This document shows, piece by piece, positions 45,411-54,388 of a stretch of 64,000 nucleotides of DNA (the stretch's first letter is position 1; every line of letters begins with the position of its first letter). Source of the stretch: Acidipropionibacterium acidipropionici (GTDB taxonomy: Bacteria; Actinomycetota; Actinomycetes; Propionibacteriales; Propionibacteriaceae). The notes under the pieces were generated by a model. The model saw only the letters and a program-made list of their open reading frames with translations, made no database searches and had not been told where the DNA came from. The translations under genes and the position numbers were made by a program. The DNA lies in the NCBI RefSeq assembly GCF_001441165.1, contig NZ_CP013126.1:1393551-1457550 (forward strand), read 5' to 3'.

Positions 45411-48400
45411 CTACTTCAGCACCTCCCAGGGGCCAGACGGCGAGCCGGGGGCCTGGTTGCGGGTCCACCACTTCGCCCGGTAGGTGATGCCGTCGTGGGT
45501 CGCCACCTCACCGGCGGTGAAGACGCGCGACGCCGTCCAGACGGCCACCCCGTCGGAGTCGGCCCTCATCTCCTGCCAGGCTCCGGTGGCGGTGCTGCCG
45601 GGCTTCTCGCCGCGGGTCCACCAGCCGGCCTGCCAGGTCGAGCCGCCGGAGCTGACGACGTCGCCCACGTTGTAGACCGTGCTCGCCGACCACGCCGCGG
45701 GCTTCCCGAGGGTGATGGTCACCTCGCTGGTGCCCTTGGGCACCCGGATCCGTCCGCCGGCCAGGTCGATCCCGGCCAGGGAGGATCCGGCCCCCTTGAG
45801 CGCCACGTGCGAGATGTTGTTCCTCGCGGCGGCCAGCTCGATGCTGGTCGACGTCACCTTCTCCCGGTCCCCGGTGAGCTTCACCGTCACGGTGCTCCCG
45901 GAGGTGCTCAGCGAGTAGCCGATCCGCCCGCCGTTGTTCACCGGGACGTTGGACACGGCGACGTTCTTGCCGGAGGCCACCCATTCGGAGGGCACCCCGC
46001 GACCGATGATCACCGATCCGTCGGACTTCAGCGAGACGAGCGAGTCCCACAGCACATTGGAGCCCATCGCCTGGCCCCACATGTGCTGGTTCGAGCCTCC
46101 TCCGCCGGCGGCGTGGGAGATGTTCCACGGGGAGGTGTCCTTGGGGTAGTCGACCCCCTCCCACCAGCCGAAGGGGCCGGACTGCGAGTGGTCGATCATG
46201 AACTGGTAGGCCTTGATGCCGATATCGCGGTACTTCTCTCCGCGCAGCGCCGCCGACCCGTATCCGGCGTTGTAGGCGCTGGAGTAGTAGCCGTGCGGGT
46301 AGCCGCCGAAGTTGTACGGGGAGTCCGAGACGTCCTTGCGGCGATCGATCCCGTAGGCGTAGGTCTGGTCGATCTGGGTGAGCATGCTGGAGGCCTGCGG
46401 CATCCCGTACAGGTAGGAGCCCCAGCCCCAGCCGCCGAACAGGAACATGGACGCCCAGTTGGCGTCGCGGGGATCCTTGCGCGGCCCGTCCTCGTTGGCC
46501 TGGTCGACGGCCATCGGGATGTAGTTGAGGTTCTTGGCCTTCTGCGTCTCGGTGATCTTCGCCGTGGTGGCCTTGAGCAGGGAGTCGTACTCGGCCTTCG
46601 CCCAGTCCGCCTCGGAGGTCTGGCCCAGGCTGGTCGCCACATACCGATATGTCGACAGGCCGTACAGGGCCGACCAGTTGTCCACCGTCCAGTGGCCGTT
46701 CGAGTCGATGGCATTGGTGATCTTCATGACGCCGGCGCCGTCGTCCTCGCGGTCGGTGGTGATGGTGTGGGTGTTCGCCTTGATGGTGTCGAAGTGCTCC
46801 TTCACGAAGGCGGAGTCGCCGGTGCGCTGCAGGTAGATGGCGTAGGGGACGGAGTACTTCCACTTCGCGTCCTGGTACTGCAGCTGGGCCGGCAGGGTGG
46901 CCAGGTAGTCCTTGGCGTAGCTGAAATCGCCCATGGTCAGCAGGGTGGAGACGATGCCGATCGTGTCGTGGTCCCACATCTTGTCGTACCCGTTCTCCCC
47001 GACGTGCAGCTGCTTCTGCCCGTCGACGTCATCGCGGATGATCAACGTGTAGATGTATCCGGCCTTGTAGGCGTCGATGAGCCGCTTGTCGGGCAGCGCG
47101 GTGATCTGGGCGATCCTGGAGACGCGCTGGTTCCAGTAGCTGCGCATGTGCGCGTAGTGGGTGTCGAAGGACCCAAGGGCCGCGATCTTCTCCTCGCTCG
47201 GCCAGGCGTAGCTGCCGCCGAAGCGGTCGGCCCCGACGGCGTAGTCGCGGGTGACGGTGGCGCCGGGCGCCACGCTGGTCTGCGAGGCGGACGCCGTGAG
47301 CCCGATGAGCTTGCGGGAGACCTTCGGCAGCGTCGCGGCGGCCGATCCGGAGTTGTGCACGGTCATCCGCGAGTAGGCGATCTCGTACCGGTTGCCGTCG
47401 ACCGTCGCCTCGTCGGAGAAGGACTGGACGGTGATGTCCAGGCCGTTCTTGGAGTACTCGGAGATGAAGGAGGGCAGGTACCCCTCGGCGTTGTACCACT
47501 TGATCTTGCCGGGGATGTCGGGCACCCCGAAGGTGATCATCGCGTTGTTCTGATCGCGCAGCCGGTAGGAGCCGTCGATGAAGGCGATGGGGGCGTCCTT
47601 GTCGCCCTCCCAGCCGAAGGAGCTGGTGAGCCCGGCATTGCTGGAGTAGGTGTACTTGGCCTCTCCGGCCCCGTTCTGTGCGGCGGTGAAGGCCGCCGAC
47701 AGGCGGGTGTAGGCGGTGGCCACGGCCTCGGCCGATCCGTTCTCGGCCGCCTTGGCGGCGGCCTCCTCGGTGTCGAGCTGGGCGGTGGTGAACTCGTCGG
47801 CGTCGGTGATGTCGGCGTCGTCGACCTGGGCGATGAGCCTGCTCAGCTCGGCCGGCATCCCGGCCGCGGACAGGGTCGCCCCGGCCAGGGTGACGTTGCC
47901 GGTGGTCTTCGTCTTGTTGGCCAGCTGGGCCGAGACGGTGGCCGAGTGCCCGGCGGGGATCTGCACCGTGAAGAGCTTGGAGGACGCCGCGGCGCCGATC
48001 ACCATGGTGGTCGCGGCGGCCGGGCGGCCGTCGTCCAGGGTGACCGAGACCGTCGCCGAGGACTGGTAGACGCCGGCGACGAATCTCAGGGTGCGGTCGG
48101 TCGAGGCCTTGGCGACGGTGAGATTCCAGCCCCACGGCTTGGTGAAGTCGTCACCGCCGCGGGTGTTGAAGACGCCGCCTCCCCGGGTGCCGGTCTGGGT
48201 GGCGGTCGGCGTCCCGTTGGTCCATGAATAGGTCACCGGGTTGTCGGACTGCTTGGAGATGGTGCCGTCGGCGTCGCGTTTGGAGAACTGGAGGGAGCCG
48301 TCGCCGTCGGCCGAGCGGTTGACGGTCGCCCCGGTCAGGTGCAGCCAGTCGACGTCGCCCTCCTTGGTGAGGTTCATGGATTCGGGGGTCGGCGCGAAAC

Positions 48401-49115
48401 TCAGCGCGGGGGAGACGGCGGTGTCGGCCAGGGTGGCGGCCATCAGGGAGACGTTGCCGGCCTTGTGGTAGGTCTTCATCACCTTGGCGGTGACGCTCGC
48501 CCCCTGACCGGCGGCGATGGTCACCGTGTAGCGCTTGGCCTCGGCATTGCCCTGGGTGGAGACCTTCTTCGTGTAGACGGCCTTGCCGCCATCCGTTCCG
48601 GAGACGGTCAGCGTCGAGTCGGCCTGCCAGGTGCCGGTGACGACGGTGAGTCGTCGGGTGGTGTCGGCGGGTGCGACGGTGAGGGTGTAGCCGATCTTCT
48701 GGGAGGAGACGTCACCGGTGCCGGTCTCCTCGTTGTTGTAGACGGCACCGTCGGTGGTCGCTGAGTTTGAGGCGGCTGCGGTGCCGTCGCTCCAGGACAT
48801 CCGCACCGGCGAGTCGCCCAGGGTGGAGATCTTGAGGGAGGGGTCGAGGGCCGCCAGCGTCAGGGTGTGGTGATCGGTGTTCTTCTGCTCGACGCCGGAG
48901 CCGGTGGGATGCAGCCAGTCCAGACCGCCCTCCCCGGTCAGGTCCATGGGCCCGGCGACGCCGGCCCCGAAGGACAGCGCCTCGGCGCCGATCACCGGCG
49001 TGTCGTTCTGCGTCTGGGGGGCGGCCGATGCCGCGGGTGTCGTTACCAGGGCCGTGCCCGCCATCGCCGCCGCTGTGGCGGCCGCGAGCACTCTGCCTCG
49101 TCTGAGTGGTCTCAT
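45411..49115 (-). CDS. Large secreted six-hairpin-type glycosidase with CBM5/12 modules
   Basis: A 1234-residue exported protein. A signal peptide (cleavage near ASAAP) is followed by two related beta-sandwich repeats, each with a WLH(P/L)TG block, a short helical segment, then a catalytic-looking region from about residue 490: a beta-sandwich (TYSSNAGLTSSFGWEGD) and an alpha/alpha barrel with ENGYDKMWDHDTIGI and GWWEGVDYP. Two C-terminal CBM5/12-like chitin/polysaccharide-binding modules carry the paired tryptophans of WQAGWWT and YRAKWWT. I cannot fix the GH family; GH15-, GH65- or GH78-like folds fit. ATG 49115 follows AAGGA. Divergent from its importer. Confidence 0.75.
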   Translation of the reverse strand: MRPLRRGRVLAAATAAAMAGTALVTTPAASAAPQTQNDTPVIGAEALSFGAGVAGPMDLTGEGGLDWLHPTGSGVEQKNTDHHTLTLAALDPSLKISTLGDSPVRMSWSDGTAAASNSATTDGAVYNNEETGTGDVSSQKIGYTLTVAPADTTRRLTVVTGTWQADSTLTVSGTDGGKAVYTKKVSTQGNAEAKRYTVTIAAGQGASVTAKVMKTYHKAGNVSLMAATLADTAVSPALSFAPTPESMNLTKEGDVDWLHLTGATVNRSADGDGSLQFSKRDADGTISKQSDNPVTYSWTNGTPTATQTGTRGGGVFNTRGGDDFTKPWGWNLTVAKASTDRTLRFVAGVYQSSATVSVTLDDGRPAAATTMVIGAAASSKLFTVQIPAGHSATVSAQLANKTKTTGNVTLAGATLSAAGMPAELSRLIAQVDDADITDADEFTTAQLDTEEAAAKAAENGSAEAVATAYTRLSAAFTAAQNGAGEAKYTYSSNAGLTSSFGWEGDKDAPIAFIDGSYRLRDQNNAMITFGVPDIPGKIKWYNAEGYLPSFISEYSKNGLDITVQSFSDEATVDGNRYEIAYSRMTVHNSGSAAATLPKVSRKLIGLTASASQTSVAPGATVTRDYAVGADRFGGSYAWPSEEKIAALGSFDTHYAHMRSYWNQRVSRIAQITALPDKRLIDAYKAGYIYTLIIRDDVDGQKQLHVGENGYDKMWDHDTIGIVSTLLTMGDFSYAKDYLATLPAQLQYQDAKWKYSVPYAIYLQRTGDSAFVKEHFDTIKANTHTITTDREDDGAGVMKITNAIDSNGHWTVDNWSALYGLSTYRYVATSLGQTSEADWAKAEYDSLLKATTAKITETQKAKNLNYIPMAVDQANEDGPRKDPRDANWASMFLFGGWGWGSYLYGMPQASSMLTQIDQTYAYGIDRRKDVSDSPYNFGGYPHGYYSSAYNAGYGSAALRGEKYRDIGIKAYQFMIDHSQSGPFGWWEGVDYPKDTSPWNISHAAGGGGSNQHMWGQAMGSNVLWDSLVSLKSDGSVIIGRGVPSEWVASGKNVAVSNVPVNNGGRIGYSLSTSGSTVTVKLTGDREKVTSTSIELAAARNNISHVALKGAGSSLAGIDLAGGRIRVPKGTSEVTITLGKPAAWSASTVYNVGDVVSSGGSTWQAGWWTRGEKPGSTATGAWQEMRADSDGVAVWTASRVFTAGEVATHDGITYRAKWWTRNQAPGSPSGPWEVLK

Positions 49116-49316
49116 CATCTTCCTTACTGGGTTGATGAGCGGAGGGGACGATTCCTCCGCGCCGGCCGGGGTTCGCTGACTTCTCATTCGGGTCAGGCCT
49201 TCGCCTCCCCGAACGGGTCGGGTCTTTCGCCCCCTCCTTCCGATCCCCTCTGACGACCCCGGCGTCGTCGCCCCGCGTCCGTGCGAGGCGTGGATAGCGC
49301 GACACACGTTACGACT

Positions 49317-49330
49317 TTGTACCGGTACAA
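49317..49330. promoter_or_regulatory. LacI-type operator in the divergent glycosidase/importer region
   Basis: TTGTACCGGTACAA is a perfect 14-base palindrome with central CG. It lies in the 323-base gap 49116-49438, about 200 bases before the glycosidase start and 110 before the binding-protein start. A near-identical copy is at 54284. The gap holds no gene I can support. Confidence 0.65.
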
Positions 49331-49438
49331 GCAAGGGGTTGAAAGCTGCTAGCATGTCGTACGACGGAGGCGCCTGACCGGTGTTGGGCACGGCGCCGAT
49401 CCGTCGAGTGCCCAGTTCCATTCGAGGGAGAATGTGCA

Positions 49439-50749
49439 ATGTCAGTTTCACGTCGTGGATTTCTCGCCGGGCTCGGTGGCCTCGGCACCGCAGCAGTCCT
49501 GAGCGCCTGCGGCTCAAGTGATTCCGGTTCGTCCGGCTCCACCGCCAGCGCCGGCTCGAGCGCCGCCTTCAGCGGCAAAGGGCCCATCAATTTCGCCACC
49601 GGTAAGGACACCACCGGAAAGCTCCAGGAGATTCTCGACGGGTGGAACAAGTCCCACCCGGACGAGAAGGTCACCCTCAAGGAGCTGCCCGAGTCCGCCG
49701 ATGACCAGCGCTCCGCCATGATCCAGAACTTCCAGGTCAAGTCGGACGCCTACTCGGTGGTCGGCATGGACCCGATCTGGGTCGCCGAGTTCGCCTCCCA
49801 GCAGTGGGTCCAGGCGCTGCCCTCGGGCACCGACACCTCGAAGCTGCTGAAGTCCAGCGTCGACGCCGCCACCTACTTCAAGAAGCTCTACGGCGTCCCC
49901 TTCACCACCAACGGCGAGCTGCTGTTCTACCGCAAGGATCTGCTGGACGCCGCCGGCGTGGCCGTCCCGAAGACCTGGGACGAGATGTGGGCCGCCTGGG
50001 AGAAGGTCAAGGGCACCCCGGCCGCCAAGGGCATGACGGCCTACGCCGGCCAGCTCTCCAAGTACGAGGGCCTCACCGTCAACTTCACCTCGGCCGTCCT
50101 GTCGGCGGGAGGGGCCGTGTACGACGAGGAGAACAAGCCCACCGTCAACACCGACGAGGCCAAGGCCGGTCTGCAGACGCTGGTCGACGGCTTCAAGAAG
50201 GGCTACATCGGCAAGCCGAACCTCACCTACAAGGAGGAGGAGTCGCGTCAGGCCTTCCAGGACGGCAAGGTCATGTTCCTGGTGAACTGGCCCTACGTCT
50301 ACCCGAAGGCCGCCGCCACCGACGGCTCCTCGAAGGTGGCCGGCAAGTTCGGCATCGCCCCGGTGCCGGGCATCGGCTCGGGCACCGGCACCACGGTGCT
50401 CGGCGGCCTCATCCTCGGCGTCTCCTCCTTCGCGAAGAACAAGGCCACGGCCCTGGCCTTCGCCCAGTACATGGCCACCGAGTCGGTGCAGAAGGAGTGG
50501 ACGATCGCCAGCAGCCAGGCGCCCGTGGCCACCTCGCTGTACTCCGATGCCGACGTCATCAAGGCCTACCCCTACACCGAGACCCTCAAGAAGGCCCTGG
50601 ACAACGCCGGGACCCGCCCGATGGCTCACAACTACGGCGACGTCACCCTGGCCATCCAGAACGCCGTCTACCCGGCGCTCAGCGGCGGCAAGAGCGTCGA
50701 TGAGACCCTCAAGTCCCTGCAGTCGAAGCTGGAGACCCTCGCCAAGTAA
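49439..50749 (+). CDS. Sugar ABC substrate-binding lipoprotein, first tandem copy
   Basis: A 436-residue family 1 solute-binding lipoprotein. SRRGFLAGLGGLG gives a Tat-like start and LSAC is the lipobox, followed by a Ser/Gly-rich spacer. Lobe motifs include GVPFTTNGELLFYRKD and ESRQAFQDGKVMFLVNWPY. ATG 49439 is preceded by GAGGGAG. It is followed after 43 bases by a clear paralogue with the same length. The operator upstream and the divergent large glycosidase suggest it captures oligosaccharides released by that enzyme. Confidence 0.88.
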   Translation: MSVSRRGFLAGLGGLGTAAVLSACGSSDSGSSGSTASAGSSAAFSGKGPINFATGKDTTGKLQEILDGWNKSHPDEKVTLKELPESADDQRSAMIQNFQVKSDAYSVVGMDPIWVAEFASQQWVQALPSGTDTSKLLKSSVDAATYFKKLYGVPFTTNGELLFYRKDLLDAAGVAVPKTWDEMWAAWEKVKGTPAAKGMTAYAGQLSKYEGLTVNFTSAVLSAGGAVYDEENKPTVNTDEAKAGLQTLVDGFKKGYIGKPNLTYKEEESRQAFQDGKVMFLVNWPYVYPKAAATDGSSKVAGKFGIAPVPGIGSGTGTTVLGGLILGVSSFAKNKATALAFAQYMATESVQKEWTIASSQAPVATSLYSDADVIKAYPYTETLKKALDNAGTRPMAHNYGDVTLAIQNAVYPALSGGKSVDETLKSLQSKLETLAK

Positions 50750-50792
50750 GGACTCGGCCCCCTGGTCGAGGCGTTCGAAGGAGAACACCCCC

Positions 50793-52103
50793 ATGTCAGT
50801 CACGCGTCGTGGTTTCATCTCGGCGGTCGGCGGCCTGAGCGCCGCCGCACTGCTGGGCGCCTGTGGTTCTGAGTCCGGCTCCGGATCAGCCGGCTCGTCG
50901 TCGTCGGCATCGGCCGGCGATTTCACCGAGAAAGGGCCCATCACCTTCGCGATGGGCAAGGACACCACCGGAAAGCTCCAGACCCTCATCGACGGCTGGA
51001 ACAAGTCCCATCCGAACGAGAAGGCGACGCTGACGGAACTCTCCGAGAGCGCCGACGACCAGAGGGCGTCGATGATCCGCAACTTCCAGGTGAAGTCGGA
51101 TGCCTACACGGTCGTCGCCGTCGACCCGATCTGGACCGCCGAGTTCGCCGCCCAGCAGTGGATCCTTCCGCTGCCGAGCGGCACCGACACCTCGATGTAC
51201 CTCAAGTCGAGTGTCGACTCCGCGACCTATTTCAAGAAGCTCTACGGCATCCCCTTCGTCACCAACGGGCAGATGCTCTTCTACCGCAAGGACATCCTTG
51301 ACGCCGCCGGCATCGCCGCCCCGAAGACCTGGGAGGAGATGTGGGCCGCCTGGGACAAGGTGAAGAGCACCCCGGCGGCCAAGGGCATGACGGCCTACGC
51401 CGGCCAGTTCGCCAAATACGAGGGCCTCACGGTCAACTTCGCGGCGGCCGTCGCCTCGGCGGGAGGCACCCTCTTCAACGAGGAGGGCAAGCCGACCGCC
51501 ACCAGCGACGGCGCGAAGGCCGGTCTGCAGGCCATGGTGGACGGCTTCAAGAAGGGCTACATCGCGAAGCAGGCGCTGACCTACAAGGAGGAGGAGTCCC
51601 GCCAGGCCTTCCAGGACGGCAAGTTGCTGTTCCTCACCAACTGGCCCTACGTCTACGCGAAGTTCTCGCAGACCGACGGCTCCTCGAAGGTGGCCGGCAA
51701 GTTCGGCGTCGACCCGATGCCCGGCATCGGGTCGGGCACCGGCAAGACGGTGCTCGGCGGCTACAACATGGGCATCTCGGCCTTCGCCAAGAACAAGGGG
51801 ACCGCCCTGGCCTTCGCCCAGTACATGGCCACCGAGAAGGTGCAGAAGGACTGGGCGATCTCGGGCTCCCGCGCCCCCGCCCTGGCCTCCCTCTACGAGG
51901 ACGCCGAGCTCATCAAGGCGATGCCCTACACGCCCACCCTCAAGGCGACCCTCGACAACGGCGTCACCCGTCCGAAGGCGCACAACTACGGTGATGTCAC
52001 GCTGACCATCCAGAACGCCGTCTATCCGGTGCTGGGCGGCTCCGGCGACGTCGATTCGACCCTGAAGGCCCTGCAGACGAAGTTGGAGGCGCTGGCGAAA
52101 TGA
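50793..52103 (+). CDS. Sugar ABC substrate-binding lipoprotein, second tandem copy
   Basis: A 436-residue paralogue of the preceding protein, sharing long identical blocks (KLYGxPF, KSTPAAKGMTAYAGQ-like, EEESRQAFQDGK). The signal peptide SRRGF-like start is TRRGFISAVGGLS, and the lipobox is LGAC. Differences cluster in loops around the cleft, so ligand preference may differ. ATG 50793 has AAGGAG upstream. Its stop overlaps the permease ATG (ATGA), so this copy is the one coupled to the permeases. Confidence 0.88.
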   Translation: MSVTRRGFISAVGGLSAAALLGACGSESGSGSAGSSSSASAGDFTEKGPITFAMGKDTTGKLQTLIDGWNKSHPNEKATLTELSESADDQRASMIRNFQVKSDAYTVVAVDPIWTAEFAAQQWILPLPSGTDTSMYLKSSVDSATYFKKLYGIPFVTNGQMLFYRKDILDAAGIAAPKTWEEMWAAWDKVKSTPAAKGMTAYAGQFAKYEGLTVNFAAAVASAGGTLFNEEGKPTATSDGAKAGLQAMVDGFKKGYIAKQALTYKEEESRQAFQDGKLLFLTNWPYVYAKFSQTDGSSKVAGKFGVDPMPGIGSGTGKTVLGGYNMGISAFAKNKGTALAFAQYMATEKVQKDWAISGSRAPALASLYEDAELIKAMPYTPTLKATLDNGVTRPKAHNYGDVTLTIQNAVYPVLGGSGDVDSTLKALQTKLEALAK

Positions 52104-53179
52104 GTCGGCAGAAGATCTCGACCGAATCCCGCAAGGAGGAGCGCTTCGCCTATCTTCTGCTTCTGCCCACCTTCATCGTGCTGGCCCTGGTCGTGGGGTT
52201 CCCGCTGGTGCTGTCGCTGTGGCAGTCCTTCTTCAAGACCGGTTCGGGGATCAATCCGGAGACCGGGCTGGTGGAGAAGGGCGACAAATTCGTCGGCCTG
52301 CAGAACTACTCGGCGGTCTTCTCGAACCCGGACGCCTCCCAGCAGTTCTGGAACGCCTTCGGCAACACCACCCTGCTGACCGTGGTCGGCGTGCTCGTCG
52401 AGACCGTGCTGGGCGTCATCATGGCGCTCATCATGGTGCGCGGTATGCGCGGCCTGGGCTGGGTTCGTGCCGGCATTCTGGTGCCCTGGGCCATCCCGAC
52501 GATCGTCTCGGCCCTGATGTGGAAGCTCATCTTCAACGCCGACGGCGTCTTCAACAGGCTCATCGGCCACCAGGTGCTGTGGACCACAGAGGGCTGGCAG
52601 GCCAAGGCGGCGATCCTCATCGCCGACATCTGGAAGACGGCGCCCTACATCGGGTTGCTGACCCTGGCGGGTCTGCAGACCATCGACACGCAGGTCTACG
52701 AGGCCGCGAAGGTGGATGGCGCCAGCCCGTGGAAGACCTTCTGGCGGATCACTCTGCCGCTGGTGAGGCCGGTGCTCGTGGTGGCGGTGCTGTTCCGCAC
52801 CCTGGACGCCATGAGGATGTTCGACCTTCCCTACGGCCTGCTGGGCATGCTCGACTCCGGCAAGACGCTGTCGATGCTGTCCTGGTACGAGGCCGGCCAG
52901 TCCAGATACGGCGAGGCGGCGGCCTATTCGCTCTACCTGTTCGCCTATATCTGCCTGGCGGTGTTCGTCTTCGTGAAGGTGCTGGGCGCCGACATCATGG
53001 GCGATCAGAACCCGGACAAGAAGAAGCGCAAGAAGTTGCGCGGGTCGGGCGGGGCCGGCGCGGCGTCGTCGGCCGGACCGGCGATCGTCAGCGCGACGTC
53101 CACAGGATCAGCTACCGGGTCGACGTCGGGTTCGACGCCGTCAGCCGGAGCCCCGAGGCATGCAGGAGGTGCGGCATGA
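52100..53179 (+). CDS. Carbohydrate ABC transporter permease with C-terminal extension
   Basis: A 359-residue MalF-type subunit with six helices, the first at about residues 15-40, and the EAA loop QVYEAAKVDGASPWKTFWRI near residue 200. After the last helix it continues with a basic KKKRKK patch and about 45 residues of Gly/Ala/Ser/Thr repeats, not usual for the family, facing the cytoplasm. It overlaps both neighbours by ATGA. The extension may be a flexible tail near the docking ATPase; function unknown. Confidence 0.88.
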   Translation: MSRQKISTESRKEERFAYLLLLPTFIVLALVVGFPLVLSLWQSFFKTGSGINPETGLVEKGDKFVGLQNYSAVFSNPDASQQFWNAFGNTTLLTVVGVLVETVLGVIMALIMVRGMRGLGWVRAGILVPWAIPTIVSALMWKLIFNADGVFNRLIGHQVLWTTEGWQAKAAILIADIWKTAPYIGLLTLAGLQTIDTQVYEAAKVDGASPWKTFWRITLPLVRPVLVVAVLFRTLDAMRMFDLPYGLLGMLDSGKTLSMLSWYEAGQSRYGEAAAYSLYLFAYICLAVFVFVKVLGADIMGDQNPDKKKRKKLRGSGGAGAASSAGPAIVSATSTGSATGSTSGSTPSAGAPRHAGGAA

Positions 53180-54087
53180 GTGCCATCGAGTCCACAGTCA
53201 CCGCGGAGGAGATCGAGAAGCTCCGCCACCGCCACCTCAAGACCTCGGAGAAGGTGGGCCGGGCGGCCACGATCATCGGCATCCTGCTCATCATCGTCTA
53301 CTGCCTGGCGCCCTTCTACTGGATGATCGTCTCGGCGCTGAGGCTGCCGTCGATGGGGCTGAGCACCAGCTTCATCCCCGACCCGGTGAGCTTCGACAAC
53401 TTCAAGGCGGTCTTCTCGGGGCAGAACCACTTCGGCCGGTCGCTGGTCAACTCGCTCATCGTCGCCGGGATCACCACGGCCCTGGTGCTGCTCATCGGCA
53501 CTGTGGCGGCCTATGCGATGGCGAGGCTGACATTCCGCGGCAAGCCCTTCGTGCTCTTCCTCATCATCTCCACCTCGATGTTCCCGGTGGTGACGCTCAT
53601 CGTGCCGCTGCTGAGGCTGTTCACCGGCGGGTACTCGTTCTTCCCGGTGAACTGGATCAACTCCTACCAGGCGATGATCCTGCCGTCGATCAGCTTCGCC
53701 CTGCCGTTGGCGGTGTGGACGCTGAACGCCTACTTCCGTCAGCTGCCCCATGAGCTGGAGGAGTCGGCGATGGTGGACGGCGCCACCCGCGGCCAGGCCT
53801 TCCGGAAGGTCATCATGCCGCTGGCCGCCCCGGGTGTCTTCACCACCGCGATCATCACCTTCATCGCGGCGTGGAACGAGTTCCTCATCGCCCTGACGAT
53901 GGTGAACGACGACACCCACATGACCGCGAATGTGGCGATCTCGAAGTTCACCGGCGTCTCCGGATATGACACCCCCTACGGGACGATCATGGCCGCCGGC
54001 GTCATCGTCACCGTCCCGCTGCTGATCGTGGTGCTGATCTTCCAGCGCCGCATCGTCGGCGGCCTGGCCGCAGGATCGCTCAAGTAG
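53176..54087 (+). CDS. Carbohydrate ABC transporter permease (MalG type)
   Basis: A 303-residue membrane subunit with six helices. A charged N-terminal segment (EEIEKLRHRHLK) precedes the first helix at about residues 35-55, and the EAA loop is ELEESAMVDGATRGQAFRK near residue 195. ATG 53176 overlaps the partner stop and lies behind GGAGG. It ends the operon, with a strong hairpin 51 bases downstream. Confidence 0.88.
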   Translation: MSAIESTVTAEEIEKLRHRHLKTSEKVGRAATIIGILLIIVYCLAPFYWMIVSALRLPSMGLSTSFIPDPVSFDNFKAVFSGQNHFGRSLVNSLIVAGITTALVLLIGTVAAYAMARLTFRGKPFVLFLIISTSMFPVVTLIVPLLRLFTGGYSFFPVNWINSYQAMILPSISFALPLAVWTLNAYFRQLPHELEESAMVDGATRGQAFRKVIMPLAAPGVFTTAIITFIAAWNEFLIALTMVNDDTHMTANVAISKFTGVSGYDTPYGTIMAAGVIVTVPLLIVVLIFQRRIVGGLAAGSLK

Positions 54088-54138
54088 GCCTGTCCCCTCG
54101 GATCCCCTGCCCGGACACCCGGTCCCGATCCCCGAGAC

Positions 54139-54176
54139 GCCGTCGCCCCCGGTTCGCCAGAGCCGGGGGCGACGGC
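54139..54176 (+). terminator. Strong hairpin terminator after ABC operon
   Basis: Perfect 14-base arms (54139-54152 and 54163-54176) enclose a ten-base loop and are almost pure GC. Position just after the last permease marks the operon end. No T-run follows. Confidence 0.65.
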
Positions 54177-54283
54177 CGTGTCCAGGGGCCGCCCCTGCGC
54201 TGCGATGCGCTGGGACCGGATCCGTGGCCGGTGCTGTGAACAGGGTCTTGACAAGCCCGGCGAGGGGGCCAGAGTACCCGTTG

Positions 54284-54295
54284 TGTACCGGTACA
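54284..54295 (+). promoter_or_regulatory. LacI-type operator and promoter of truncated glycosidase gene
   Basis: TGTACCGGTACA is a perfect palindrome and repeats the core of the site at 49317. A TTGACA at 54248-54253 with a weak -10 near 54271 places the operator just downstream of the promoter, where a repressor would block transcription. The start of the controlled gene is at 54389. Confidence 0.6.
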
Positions 54296-54388
54296 AGTCA
54301 TAGCTGACGCCGGGCCTGCGGCATGGATCTCAGCATGCCGGCCACCGACGCCGCCGACGAGGGCGACGTCACGAATCTTGGAGGATCC

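Noticed and set aside
45294-48227. Open frame of 977 codons opposite the large glycosidase
   Set aside because: Glycine/valine/aspartate-rich antisense translation with no motif; the opposite strand has signal peptide and binding modules.
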